Notes under the pieces: model-generated
What the model saw: only the letters and a program-made list of their open reading frames with translations
What the model was told of the DNA's origin: nothing
Database searches by the model: none
Program-made: the position numbers and the translations under genes
In this document: piece after piece, positions 51,915-60,997 of the stretch
Layout of the letters: every line of letters begins with the position of its first letter
Position numbering within the stretch: the first letter of the stretch is position 1
NCBI RefSeq assembly: GCF_050875635.1
Contig: NZ_JBPAOH010000003.1
Location: forward strand, 1-64,000
Length of the DNA: 64,000 nt
Direction of reading: 5' to 3'
Source of the DNA: Hassallia sp050875635
GTDB taxonomy: Bacteria; Cyanobacteriota; Cyanobacteriia; Cyanobacteriales; Nostocaceae

Positions 51915-52724
51915 TTATAAACGGGGAGTTTCCAAAAGCGCTAAGTAGGATGGCTCTATCCTTACAAATGCTGCCATCTCTAATTCTCCTTGGCTTATCT
52001 TCAATTTTAGAATTCGCGCTTGCAGTCCGCCACCTTCTAGGTTACGTAAATCTAATCGTTTGTTGATGTTATTTAGGATTACGTTAATAAGTTTTGGTGG
52101 AACTTCTACTTGATCGACTTGGGCAACTAAATTAACTAGCTGTATTTGTCTGCCATTAACTATACTCACTTGTGATTCTGCTTTAATTAAAAGTGGTTTG
52201 CTTTTTTGTTTTTCCTGCAATTCTACTTGGATTCGCAGGCGGTTATTAGGTAAAAATCGTACCTGTGGATTGACTAAATTGTATACGGGGTTAGCCCCTG
52301 TATTTGCAAAATTCTGTAAATTGATGTTTAGCTTTTGTAGCCTAGCTATTAATTGTGGCGATCGCAAAGCTTGGTTAATATCTTCTTCTGTCAAAACTAA
52401 TCGCACCCCCGCTTGTAAAGGTTTCTTTAATTGAGGTTTGCGAGTTAAACTACGCGGTTTGATTTCAATGCGATCGCTTTCTAATTCTAAAACTGCAATC
52501 CGGATATTTTGCCTTTTCAATTGCAAAGAACGTCCGGCAATTCTCACACGTTCAAATGTACCTTGCAACAATTGATAACTGGGTGCGTTATCAACACGCA
52601 CTTGCAATTCTCCTACTTTACTAAATTGAGAACGGATGGCATTTTCCGCAATGTGATCGACTGCGATTCCCACGGGGGAAACTAAACCCAGCAAACCTGA
52701 TAAAAGGATTGTGAGGAATTCCAT
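51915..52724 (-). CDS. DUF2993 (LmeA-like) lipid-binding family protein
   Basis: The ATG at 52722-52724 (MEFLTILLSGLLG) gives 269 residues with an N-terminal hydrophobic leader. The body is the DUF2993 fold, seen in VRVDNAPSYQLLQGTFERVRIAGR, LTEEDINQALRSPQL and LRIQVELQEKQ. Family members bind phospholipid in the cell envelope of Actinobacteria; in cyanobacteria this is inferred only. It follows proS on the same strand across an inverted repeat. Confidence 0.78.
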   Translation of the reverse strand: MEFLTILLSGLLGLVSPVGIAVDHIAENAIRSQFSKVGELQVRVDNAPSYQLLQGTFERVRIAGRSLQLKRQNIRIAVLELESDRIEIKPRSLTRKPQLKKPLQAGVRLVLTEEDINQALRSPQLIARLQKLNINLQNFANTGANPVYNLVNPQVRFLPNNRLRIQVELQEKQKSKPLLIKAESQVSIVNGRQIQLVNLVAQVDQVEVPPKLINVILNNINKRLDLRNLEGGGLQARILKLKISQGELEMAAFVRIEPSYLALLETPRL

Positions 52725-52735
52725 TTTTTTGAAGA

Positions 52736-52845
52736 TATTTTTTAACGCAGAGGAACGCTGAGGATAACGCAAAGGAACGCGGAGTATTTCTCTGCGAACC
52801 TTTGCGTAAGCCTTTGTGTCCCTCTGCGTTTATTTTTTAACTTCT
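52736..52845. repeat. Imperfect inverted repeat AACGCAGAGG / CCTCTGCGTT
   Basis: About 110 bases. The left side has TTTTTTAACGCAGAGGAACGC and the right side TCCCTCTGCGTTTATTTTTTAA, with inner CGCAAAGG/CCTTTGCG pairing. It overlaps the stop of proS, so it could end the proS transcript and reduce expression of the next gene. Confidence 0.65.
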
Positions 52846-54644
52846 ATTGCTGACGAAATCCACTGTTTAAGAATTGTCACGACTTCTTCAATGGCGATTT
52901 CTTGAGATTGGCGAGTTTGGCGTTGGACTACTTCGACTTTGTTGTTTGCGATCGCTCTTCCGGTTACAATCCTGTAGGGGATGCCTATTAAGTCGGCATC
53001 TTTGAATTTAACGCCTGCACGCTCATCGCGGTCATCGAGTAAGGTTTCTACTCCCGCTTGATTGAGTTCTTTGTAAAGTTTTTCAGCGATTTCGACTTGT
53101 TGAGCGTCTTTTATGTTAGGGATTGTGACTATGGCGTGATAAGGTGCGATCGCTACTGGAAAGATAATTCCGTCTTTGTCATAAGATTGTTCTACAGCGG
53201 CTTGAGCGAGTCGAGAGACACCAAAACCATAACAACCCATGTATAAAGGCTTCTCTTCACCTTGTTCGTTGGTATAATTTGCTTGCATGATTTGGGAATA
53301 TATGGTTCCGAGTTGGAAAATATGCCCTACTTCGATTCCCCGCGCTGTTTGCAGAGTTTGTTCTGGGTTGTGCTGGGCGCGATCGCCCGGTCTTGCTTTG
53401 CGTATATCTACTACTAATTCTGGTTGCTTAATTTGCTCTACCCAATTTGCCCCAACTACGTGATAGCCTGATTCATTCGCGCCGGTGACAAAGTTCTTTA
53501 AATCGACTGCGGTTTTATCTACCAGCCGGACAAAGTTCGGTGAAACATCTTTGGTAGATTGAATATAATCATCGGCGATATCGGGGGCAATATAACCCAA
53601 AGGAAGAGATTTTGCTGCCCATTTTTGCTGCGCTTCTGCATCTGGTACACTTAAATTGATAATCGTCTTCGCGCCGTACTGGGAAGCTAGTTTTGTTAAC
53701 TCATTCTGCAACTTGATTTGGTTAACTTCTTGATCGCCGCGAATGCTCACCAGTACTAATACTGTTGTACCATTATCGTAAACTGTCTGATAAAGAACGT
53801 TTTTGACAACTTGGGTAGGAGAACATTTGAGAAATTCGCAAAGCGTCTCGATTGTCTCTGTTCCTGGTGTTTCGCGTTTCTCAAATGTTGTAAACTGTGA
53901 AGGTTCGGCATCAATCGGTAAAGAAACAGCCTTTTCGACGTTGGCAGCGTATTTACCATCTTCAGTGTAGAGAACTTCATCTTCACCAGCTTCCGCCAAT
54001 ACCATAAATTCTGTAGAACCAGATCCACCGATCGCACCAGAATCTGCTTCCACTGCTCGGAAAGCTAAACCAGAACGCCGCAGCATATTGCTGTATGCTA
54101 TGTACATATCTTGGTAAGTTTTTTTCAGGCTTTCTTCATCGGCGTGGAAGGAGTAGCCATCCTTCATGATAAATTCGCGTCCGCGCATTAAACCGAAGCG
54201 GGGACGAATTTCATCGCGGAACTTAGTTTGAATTTGGTAGAGATGCAGCGGTAATTGGCGGTATGAGCGAATCATATCACGAGCGATCGCTGTAATTATT
54301 TCCTCGTGAGTTGGACCTAGTGCCAATTGTTCGTCTTTGCGATCGATGAGGGAAAACATGATTCCCTCAGCTTTAGTATAAGTATCCCAGCGACCAGATT
54401 CGCGCCATAATTCAGCGGGTTGTAATTGCGGTAACAAACATTCTTGTGCGTTTGTTTTGTTCATTTCTTCGCGCACAATCTGAGATACTTTTTGTAAAAC
54501 ACGCCACATCAAGGGGAGATACGCATAGAGACCTCGACCGATGCGACGAATATAACCTGCACGGACTAGTAATTTGTGGCTGGGAATCTCGGCATCTGCT
54601 GGATCGTCCCGGAGTGTAACGAATAACATTTGTGACAGTCGCAT
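52830..54644 (-). CDS. proS: Prolyl-tRNA synthetase
   Basis: Bacterial-type class II ProRS charging tRNA-Pro. At 604 residues it has motif 1/2 (GLYAYLPLMWRVLQK, then TKFRDEIRPRFGLMRGREFIMKD), the inserted editing domain (about 230-390), motif 3 (GCYGFGVSRLAQAAVEQ) and the anticodon-binding domain near the C-terminus. The start MRLSQMLFVTLRD is typical. Confidence 0.97.
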   Translation of the reverse strand: MRLSQMLFVTLRDDPADAEIPSHKLLVRAGYIRRIGRGLYAYLPLMWRVLQKVSQIVREEMNKTNAQECLLPQLQPAELWRESGRWDTYTKAEGIMFSLIDRKDEQLALGPTHEEIITAIARDMIRSYRQLPLHLYQIQTKFRDEIRPRFGLMRGREFIMKDGYSFHADEESLKKTYQDMYIAYSNMLRRSGLAFRAVEADSGAIGGSGSTEFMVLAEAGEDEVLYTEDGKYAANVEKAVSLPIDAEPSQFTTFEKRETPGTETIETLCEFLKCSPTQVVKNVLYQTVYDNGTTVLVLVSIRGDQEVNQIKLQNELTKLASQYGAKTIINLSVPDAEAQQKWAAKSLPLGYIAPDIADDYIQSTKDVSPNFVRLVDKTAVDLKNFVTGANESGYHVVGANWVEQIKQPELVVDIRKARPGDRAQHNPEQTLQTARGIEVGHIFQLGTIYSQIMQANYTNEQGEEKPLYMGCYGFGVSRLAQAAVEQSYDKDGIIFPVAIAPYHAIVTIPNIKDAQQVEIAEKLYKELNQAGVETLLDDRDERAGVKFKDADLIGIPYRIVTGRAIANNKVEVVQRQTRQSQEIAIEEVVTILKQWISSAIEVKK

Positions 54645-54829
54645 CGTTTGTCCTTTTTTAGATTCGATAATTTCTATCTCAGTTAAAGTCTATTGAAGTA
54701 TCAAGTATGAAGTATAAAGTGTAAAGTCTTAAACTTTCTGCGTCAATTTTTTCTTTTAGGAATTTCTAATTTTTTTCTTGTTTCTCTCAATCCAAGCGTC
54801 CCCAGTCCCCAATCCAGGAGAAAACCACT

Positions 54830-56203
54830 TTGTCAGATGTAATTTATCAAGCACAACCACCCTTAGAATTCATTCCCCCAGCGCTGAATCCGTTATTTTT
54901 GAGATTTGTCCATCTGTTTTTACCGAGTTGGATGCGTTGGAAAACTGCGATCGCTGATGTTGAAGCAGACAAAGTAGAGATTTTGGTGGATCTCTATCGC
55001 CAATTTCAAGATGGTAAAATCCGCTTTATGTTGGCGTTTCGTCATCCGAAGACGGACGATCCATTTTGTTTAGCTTACTTGCTTTCGCAACTCGTGCCAA
55101 AGGTAGCACGTTATCAGGGTACAATACTAGAGTCGCCGATTCATGCTCATTTTATCTACGATCGCGGCATTCCTTTATGGGCTGGTTCCTACGTCGGTTG
55201 GATCGCTTCTAATTTGGGTGGTACGCCAATTCAACGGGGTAAAGCTGATTGGACGGGTTTGCGATCGGCGCGTGAGTTGTTTGTGAATGGAAAATTCCCG
55301 ATGGCGGCGGCGCCAGAAGGTGCTACTAATGGTTTAAGTGAGTTTATCAGTCCATTAGAACCGGGAATCGCGCAATTAAGCTTTTGGTGCGCGGAAGATT
55401 TGCACAAAGCACAACGCTCGGAACAAGTTTTAATTGTACCAGTTGGAATTAAATATAGTTATGTCGAAGCGCCTTGGGATGCGATCGCTTCTCTTTTAAG
55501 TGAATTAGAAGCAGCTAGCGGTTTAGCCGTACAAGGAAATAATCCTAGCTTCGAGTCGCTTTATCCCAGGTTGTTAAATGTGGCTGAACATTTAATGTCT
55601 CTGATGGAACAGTTTTACACGCGGTTTTATCATCAAAAGCTGCCAGATATTAAGATTGTTGAAGGAAGCGATAGAAATGAAGCGTTAGCAGCTAGACTGC
55701 AAGCGATGTTAAACATAATTCTACAAGTACCAGAGCAATATTTTGACTTGCACCCCATAGGAAATTTAACCGATCGCTGTCGTCGAGTAGAACAAGCGGG
55801 ATGGAATTATATATTTAGAGAAGAATTTAAAGATGTAAAAAAGCTGTCTGCTGTAGAAAAAGGTTTAGGCGATCGGATTGCCGAAGAAGCAAATTTACGA
55901 ATGTGGCACATGCGACTTGTAGAAAGCTTCGTTGCAGTTACAGGAAAATACATTCAAGAAAAACCGACAGCAGAAAGGTTTGCGGAAACAACCTTACTTT
56001 TATGGGATATGGTAACACGAATTAAAGGCAGCAATCCCTTCAAGCGTCCGCAATTAGGTAAACAAAAAGCAAAAATTACTATCGGTGAACCGATATCAGT
56101 TTCTGAACGTTATTCTGTTTATAAAGCAACTCGTCAAGGTGCGAGACAATCAGTTGCTGACTTAACAAAAGATTTGCAGCAAGCGATGGAAAAATTGATT
56201 TGA
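54830..56203 (+). CDS. 1-acylglycerol-3-phosphate acyltransferase-like protein (PlsC fold)
   Basis: A TTG start (MSDVIYQAQPPLEFIPP) is likely: the first ATG lies several codons in. The 457-residue protein has the PlsC-type signature in relaxed form: ILESPIHAHFIYDRG (His-Asp region, about 99-113), SNLGGTPIQRGKADW, then FPMAAAPEGATNGL in place of FPEGTRS. It should acylate a glycerolipid or similar acceptor at the membrane, but the substrate is unknown and the protein is longer than standard PlsC. Confidence 0.75.
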   Translation: MSDVIYQAQPPLEFIPPALNPLFLRFVHLFLPSWMRWKTAIADVEADKVEILVDLYRQFQDGKIRFMLAFRHPKTDDPFCLAYLLSQLVPKVARYQGTILESPIHAHFIYDRGIPLWAGSYVGWIASNLGGTPIQRGKADWTGLRSARELFVNGKFPMAAAPEGATNGLSEFISPLEPGIAQLSFWCAEDLHKAQRSEQVLIVPVGIKYSYVEAPWDAIASLLSELEAASGLAVQGNNPSFESLYPRLLNVAEHLMSLMEQFYTRFYHQKLPDIKIVEGSDRNEALAARLQAMLNIILQVPEQYFDLHPIGNLTDRCRRVEQAGWNYIFREEFKDVKKLSAVEKGLGDRIAEEANLRMWHMRLVESFVAVTGKYIQEKPTAERFAETTLLLWDMVTRIKGSNPFKRPQLGKQKAKITIGEPISVSERYSVYKATRQGARQSVADLTKDLQQAMEKLI

Positions 56204-56204
56204 G

Positions 56205-56394
56205 GGTTAGTGGATGGTGGATAGTGGATGGTGGGGCATGGGGCATGGGGCATGGGGCATGGGGCATGGGGCATGGGGCATGGGGCAAGCGTCCAAGTGG
56301 GCTGAGATCGAAATTTGGCTTTATTCCCATTGCCCATTGCCCATTGCCCATTGCCCATTGCCCAACAACCAACACCCAACAACTATCAACTATC
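56205..56394. repeat. Heptamer repeats with conserved core
   Basis: Seven or so GGGGCAT units (56231-56285), the core AAGCGTCCAAGTGGGC ... ATTTGGCTTTATTCCC (about 56287-56329), then CATTGCC units (56330-56364). The arms are complementary. This is the best-preserved copy in the window. Confidence 0.8.
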
Positions 56395-57120
56395 CTAAGG
56401 TAATTCGCCAAAGCGATCGCGATACCGTTGTAACAAAGCTTGCATTTCTGCTGCTTGTTGTTCAACTAACTCTCTTTGCTGTCTTTCTTGTTGTGCAACT
56501 TCTTCAGGAGTGGGGAATCTGTTTCCTTGTTCGTCAAACCAATATAACCACTCACGCTGCCATCCTTCATGAACACCTTGACCTCTACCAATTCCCAAAC
56601 CTATTTCTGGCATCCACACTGGTTCACCAGAACAAAGCAAATATACGCCATTTTCTAAGCGATAAACCTCAAAAGGTTGATGCTTGTCACGCTGATAATA
56701 TTCAGGGTTGTAAATGACATAATACAACACACCCAGACGAGCATAAGCGGTTATTTTATCTTCGTATTCTTTCCCGTAGGTTTGAGAAACAAGTTCTAAC
56801 ACCAAAATGGGAGCAATATTATTTTCTTCTAACAAAACGTAACTTAAACGTCCCTTTGGATCATTTTTGCGACGCGGTACTCCTAAACTTAAGAAACCAT
56901 CAGGAATTATTGGAGTTCGTCGAATTTGACCTGTGCGGTCATAAATTCCCATATCGACACCAAAAAACCAGTCCCATCGGTCTTGCCAAATTAAAGCTAA
57001 AATAGTTTTTAACAAATTGGGAATCAGGTTTTGTAGTTCATTATCCACAGGGGTATCGTCCGAGCAAGGTAACTCTTCTGAGGAGGGTAAATATTCATAC
57101 TCAGGTGTATTGTATAGCAT
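56395..57120 (-). CDS. Uma2 family (DUF820) protein
   Basis: A 241-residue protein of the long Uma2 subgroup. It has TPIIPDGFLSLGVPRR, the catalytic-region EENNIAPILVLELVSQTYGKEYEDK, YYVIYNPEYYQR and ERQQRELVEQQAAEMQALLQRYRD at the C-terminus. Function of the family is unestablished. It lies just upstream of the STM4011-4015 cluster end and is not obviously part of it. Confidence 0.85.
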   Translation of the reverse strand: MLYNTPEYEYLPSSEELPCSDDTPVDNELQNLIPNLLKTILALIWQDRWDWFFGVDMGIYDRTGQIRRTPIIPDGFLSLGVPRRKNDPKGRLSYVLLEENNIAPILVLELVSQTYGKEYEDKITAYARLGVLYYVIYNPEYYQRDKHQPFEVYRLENGVYLLCSGEPVWMPEIGLGIGRGQGVHEGWQREWLYWFDEQGNRFPTPEEVAQQERQQRELVEQQAAEMQALLQRYRDRFGELP

Positions 57121-57262
57121 GAGGAGTTATTTATTTTAGATTGATTGTATTGCCGTCGAAATCATTTTTTTAACGCAAAGGAGCGCAAAGGTTTCGCTAA
57201 GGTTCGCAGAGTTATTTTATGTATGTATGGTGTGTAGGTTATCTTAACTTGAATAACTACTT

Positions 57263-58126
57263 TTATTTTAATGGTTGGAAGTTGAGAGGAATGCGTTCTA
57301 AAATGCTAGAACCAAATACTTTTTCTAGTTCTAAATACTCAAGATGAACGTAACCGATGTGACAGTGACACGTTTGGTTAGTGCAAAGGCGATCGCACAA
57401 ATTATCTGACCAATTCAAATCATATATATTACCAATTGGTTCTTTAATAAAGTGGCAACGTCGCATTGTCCCATCACCATCAACTGAAATCGCTGATTTC
57501 CCAGCGCGGCAACTATGACCGAAGCTGGTATAATGCTGAGTATTCAAATGAAACAGCGGATCGATTGACTCGAAAAAATTCCGGTCTTCATCAGACAAAT
57601 TTGGTAGTTCTCGCTTAACTGCATTAATCCACAAATAAATGTGTTTAGGTAACTCGCGACGTAAGGCAGCAATTTCATCTTTGAATTGAGGAAAACCGAC
57701 AACACCCGCACTAAAACGAACATTTCGCTTGTCGAGTTCTAAACACTTATTTAGAAAGCTTTGACGTGATACCCATTCTGGATGAAAAGTTGCCCAAAGT
57801 GCCAAATTTTCTTTATTACACTCTTCCACCCAATCTAAATTACAGGATAGATTAGTTTGAATTGCTGCCTTATTAACGTGAGGCATTTGAGTGAATTTTA
57901 CCAATGCTTGCTGATACCACTTATGAATAAGTGCTTCACCCCAAGGAGTGAATAAAATTGAGAATTTATGTTGTGAATTTTGAGCAATCCAATTTACAAA
58001 CCGTTCTAATGATTGTTTGTCAATAGCTAATTCGGCGGCTGTTTGTTGACGTTTAGCGAAAGGACAATATTCGCAGCCGTAGTTGCAACTTATCAAAGAA
58101 CCGCGATAGAGAATTGTGAGATGCAT
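57263..58126 (-). CDS. STM4011 family radical SAM protein
   Basis: The 287-residue radical SAM enzyme binds a 4Fe-4S cluster through C14-x3-C18-x2-C21 (SCNYGCEYC). Downstream Cys residues in CRAGKSAISVDGDGTMRRC and then CDRLCTNQTCHCHIGY suggest an auxiliary cluster of SPASM/twitch type. It matches the STM4011 family, always found with STM4012-STM4015. The substrate is unknown; SPASM-like enzymes commonly modify peptides, so a peptide substrate is possible. It is the last gene of the minus-strand cluster, 165 bases past STM4012 and after a repeat. Confidence 0.82.
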   Translation of the reverse strand: MHLTILYRGSLISCNYGCEYCPFAKRQQTAAELAIDKQSLERFVNWIAQNSQHKFSILFTPWGEALIHKWYQQALVKFTQMPHVNKAAIQTNLSCNLDWVEECNKENLALWATFHPEWVSRQSFLNKCLELDKRNVRFSAGVVGFPQFKDEIAALRRELPKHIYLWINAVKRELPNLSDEDRNFFESIDPLFHLNTQHYTSFGHSCRAGKSAISVDGDGTMRRCHFIKEPIGNIYDLNWSDNLCDRLCTNQTCHCHIGYVHLEYLELEKVFGSSILERIPLNFQPLK

Positions 58127-58149
58127 AGGTGAATTGGGAATTATAAAAG

Positions 58150-58260
58150 TATCGCTTTTGCAGTCGCCGACACCCTAGAAGGGTGCGGCTACGCGAACAA
58201 AGCCCGCGAAGGCGGGCTTCGTTCGTTTAGCCCCAGGCTTCTAGCCTGTGGGCGATTTAA
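58150..58260. repeat. Palindromic repeats between STM4012 and STM4011
   Basis: Contains CACCCTAGAAGGGTGCGGC, AAGCCCGC/GCGGGCTT and a CCAGGCTTCTAGCCTG stem, matching the copy at 9049-9103 in its first half. Confidence 0.7.
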
Positions 58261-58291
58261 CAAACCGACGTTTCTATTCTCATGATGGCAA

Positions 58292-59716
58292 CTATTTCAA
58301 CTCATAATTTTGCATTAATTGGTTTACTTTCTCGGAAAACAACCAAGCACCAATTACATCAGATTTCTCAATACCAAGTTCTGTTAAACGCAAGATTTGC
58401 TTTACTTGTGTCGCCAAATTTAAAGATAGCAATTGCGAAAGTTCTGGAAAGTCTATAACTATATTTGTTCCAAACTGATGTTGATAATCAGCAAGATTCA
58501 ATCCTTCATCGGAAAACAAAGATAATAAAATGTAGCGACGACGGCGTTCTTCAGCATCAAGTTGAAAGCCATAATTAGCATACTCGAAAACTTCATCTGG
58601 TGTTTTAATATAAGCTTGTAAAATGTCGCGAATTTCCCTAGAATTCACAGCATAGTCGTTAGAGTAGTGTAAAGTATCCGTGTAAGAACGTGCCCCACAA
58701 CCCAAACCGACCATTCCATCTGCTTGACAGCAGTAGATGGGAGTGGGGGAGGGGGAGAGGGGGGGATGGGGGGATGGAGGGGATGAGGGAGATGGGGGAG
58801 ATGAGGGAGAAATTCCCCCTTGTCTTCCTTGTCCTCCTTGTCCTCCTTGTCCCAACTGTCGGAACATTCGCATGGAAACTTGAGTATATCCTTCCGACAA
58901 AAGGAGCGATCGCCCAAGGCGATAACATGCTAAACGTATATCATCCCATTCTTTATCCGAGCGTCCCAAACTTGTCAGCGGTCGCACGTACAAAGGATAT
59001 AAATAAATTTCTTCGGGTTGAAAGCGCAAAGCCGCACGTATCGAATACAACCAGCTATCTAGAGTTTGTCCGGGAAGTCCGTAAATTAAATCTATGTTAA
59101 TTGTGGGAAATCCAGCCTCGTACATCCGATTTAGTGCGGTTTCTACCTGCGCGGTGGTTTGACGGCGACCGGTTGCGAGTACTTCTGACTCAATGAAACT
59201 TTGGACACCAATACTTGCTCTATCTACACCACGCGATCGCAACAATTCTAGTTTATCTTTGTCTGCCGTTTCTGGTGACATCTCCACAGAAACGGGAATA
59301 TTCTGCAAATCTGCACCCATCGTTTCTGACGCTACATTAAGAATTGTTTCTAATTGCTTAATTGGTAACTGAGTTGGTGTACCGCCACCAAGAGCAAATC
59401 TAGCAAAAGTCACTTCACCTAACAATGATTTTACTTGTCGCGCTTGTCGCTCAACCGTGCGAACATATTGACTAACAAAATCTTCGTTATGGGTGACGGT
59501 GGTAAACAAATTGCAAAATCCGCAGCGCATTTCGCAAAACGGAATGTGAATGTAGAGAAACAGCGCTTGTTTATCTTGCTTTGACCATAAATCTGCGAGT
59601 TTGACAGGCGGGGTAAGGGGACGATAAGCTGTCTTATGCGGGTATGAGTAAACGTAAGCTTGATAAGGCGATTTCTCAAGAAAGGATTTTAAATTTTGGA
59701 TTTTGGTTGCAATCAT
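58292..59716 (-). CDS. STM4012 family radical SAM protein (HemW/HemN-like) with in-frame repeat insert
   Basis: A coproporphyrinogen-oxidase-like radical SAM protein of 474 residues. The cluster motif is C61-x3-C65-x2-C68 (FCEMRCGFC), followed by GGGTPTQLP and VDRASIGVQSF, as in HemN/HemW. At residues 288-327 a Gly/Gln then Ser/Pro-rich segment (GQGGQGRQGG, then SPPSPSSPPSP) interrupts the fold between SMRMFRQ and CCQADGMVGLGCGARSY. It comes from a repeat at 58736-58855. Otherwise intact. The cofactor or heme link of this subgroup is unknown. Confidence 0.85.
   Translation of the reverse strand: MIATKIQNLKSFLEKSPYQAYVYSYPHKTAYRPLTPPVKLADLWSKQDKQALFLYIHIPFCEMRCGFCNLFTTVTHNEDFVSQYVRTVERQARQVKSLLGEVTFARFALGGGTPTQLPIKQLETILNVASETMGADLQNIPVSVEMSPETADKDKLELLRSRGVDRASIGVQSFIESEVLATGRRQTTAQVETALNRMYEAGFPTINIDLIYGLPGQTLDSWLYSIRAALRFQPEEIYLYPLYVRPLTSLGRSDKEWDDIRLACYRLGRSLLLSEGYTQVSMRMFRQLGQGGQGGQGRQGGISPSSPPSPSSPPSPHPPLSPSPTPIYCCQADGMVGLGCGARSYTDTLHYSNDYAVNSREIRDILQAYIKTPDEVFEYANYGFQLDAEERRRRYILLSLFSDEGLNLADYQHQFGTNIVIDFPELSQLLSLNLATQVKQILRLTELGIEKSDVIGAWLFSEKVNQLMQNYELK
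58736..58855. repeat. In-frame G-rich/ACAAGGAGG repeat inside the STM4012 gene
   Basis: About 120 bases (40 codons). GGGGGAGAGGGGGGGATGGG tandem purine units, then TTGTCCTCC units (the complement of ACAAGGAGG, as found near 19793). No stop in the gene's frame. Confidence 0.75.
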
Positions 59717-59906
59717 CTTGTCGATTTTAGTTTTGGATTTTTGTTAGAAATTGAGTTTCCTACTCCCTACTTTCTGCCACGACTATAGTCTATACATTTG
59801 AAAATGGCAGTAAGATTAGATAGCGATATGTTAATAAGGCAAAACAGCAATATTTAGAGGGAATTTCCGCACTTGTTACCAGGATTTGAGTAGGCTAATA
59901 GCAATG

Positions 59907-60365
59907 CTACTTGTTTTTTCTGTCTAAATATCCTTTCAATCCAAAACCGCTACCTAGTCCGCCGGCAAATGCAATAGCTAGCTTAAGTAACTCTCGATAA
60001 CTTTCTACGTCTTTATAAACTAAGAAAACTGTGATAAATCCAAAAAATATTAAAACAACAATAGTATTAATTAAAGTATATTTGCGAGATGCTTGGGCAT
60101 CAGCGAATGTCCTTTCATCATCTTTCTCAACAATCTCAAGTATTTTTGAGATATGTGATTCATTAATCTTTTCTTGAAGTGGCGATAAATAAGGTGTTGC
60201 AGAAATACGCTGCATTGAGAGAGTTGCTTCCACAACTCTCTTTAATTGTGGAGGTAAATCCTCTAATTCATCAGGCAGATTTTCTAAGTCTCCAGTATTA
60301 TCTAATTCTTCCTTTTTATTTTTATTATCCAAGCTTTCATTCGGTTCAGGCTGGTTGCTAGACAT
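59907..60365 (-). CDS. Small membrane protein with C-terminal helix pair
   Basis: The 152-residue protein has an acidic head (about 1-45), a helical segment with LPPQLKRVVEATLSMQRIS and HISKILEIVEKDDERTF, then two transmembrane helices (about 98-117 and 127-145). The second is Gly-rich (IAFAGGLGSGFGLKGYLDRK). The layout recalls DUF2335-type small membrane proteins, but the match is weak. Its ATG overlaps the stop of the upstream gene by 8 bases. Together they form a two-gene cassette inside the STM4011-4015 cluster. Confidence 0.6.
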   Translation of the reverse strand: MSSNQPEPNESLDNKNKKEELDNTGDLENLPDELEDLPPQLKRVVEATLSMQRISATPYLSPLQEKINESHISKILEIVEKDDERTFADAQASRKYTLINTIVVLIFFGFITVFLVYKDVESYRELLKLAIAFAGGLGSGFGLKGYLDRKNK

Positions 60366-60723
60366 CTGATAATCTACTCCTTATCAGCCGGGATATATCC
60401 AAGCCGTAAATCACTTTTTCTATATCATAAGCTTCATCTGTAGATGAAAATTTAGAGCGTACAAACTGCATAAGTTTACGCTCCAAAGTTTCTTGAACTA
60501 TTTCCTCTACTTCATTCTCAATAAAAATAGAGCAGGCATAGTGAACTAAACTTTCAAATGCTTTGTCGCTAATTTCTCCATTAGCACGTAAATAAGAAAA
60601 GTAAGACAAAACCCCCTTAAGCTTTTCTACATTTAAGCTCGTAAACTTTGCTCTGTTTAATGATGCGCTTTTTTTTAACGCCAAGTTTGATATTCCTGTA
60701 ATCTCTTTATTTTGTAAAAACAT
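60358..60723 (-). CDS. Hypothetical protein, first gene of a two-gene cassette
   Basis: A 121-residue soluble, helical protein (KLKGVLSYFSYLRANGEISD, then VEEIVQETLERKLMQFVRSKF). No family is recognised. It overlaps the downstream membrane-protein gene by 8 bases, which indicates coupled translation. The arrangement of a soluble partner and small membrane protein is compatible with a toxin-antitoxin or abortive module, but nothing in the sequence proves it. Confidence 0.5.
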   Translation of the reverse strand: MFLQNKEITGISNLALKKSASLNRAKFTSLNVEKLKGVLSYFSYLRANGEISDKAFESLVHYACSIFIENEVEEIVQETLERKLMQFVRSKFSSTDEAYDIEKVIYGLDISRLIRSRLSDV

Positions 60724-60997
60724 AGTAATATTCTTGAACTCAGAAAAGAGTTTAGTTTATTACGAACTTGAAACAAATATCTAACTATTGTATAAATAGC
60801 AACAATTAAATAAAATTAATTTGCCATACCATATGTGAATACATTTTACTGAATATAAATTTTAACATTATACAATGATTATAAAATATCGCTGGCAAAT
60901 CCTCTTCACTGACAAAACCGGAATTGTCAAACTTGCAAATTTTAGATGTTCACCAAAACAAGTGTAGCTGGGGCAAATTACCTTTAATGTCTCCTCA

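Noticed and set aside
56079..56717. ORFs made of MGHGAWG / PCPMPHA repeats
   Set aside because: They translate GGGGCAT heptamers and run into the real genes on either side; no coding signal beyond the repeat.
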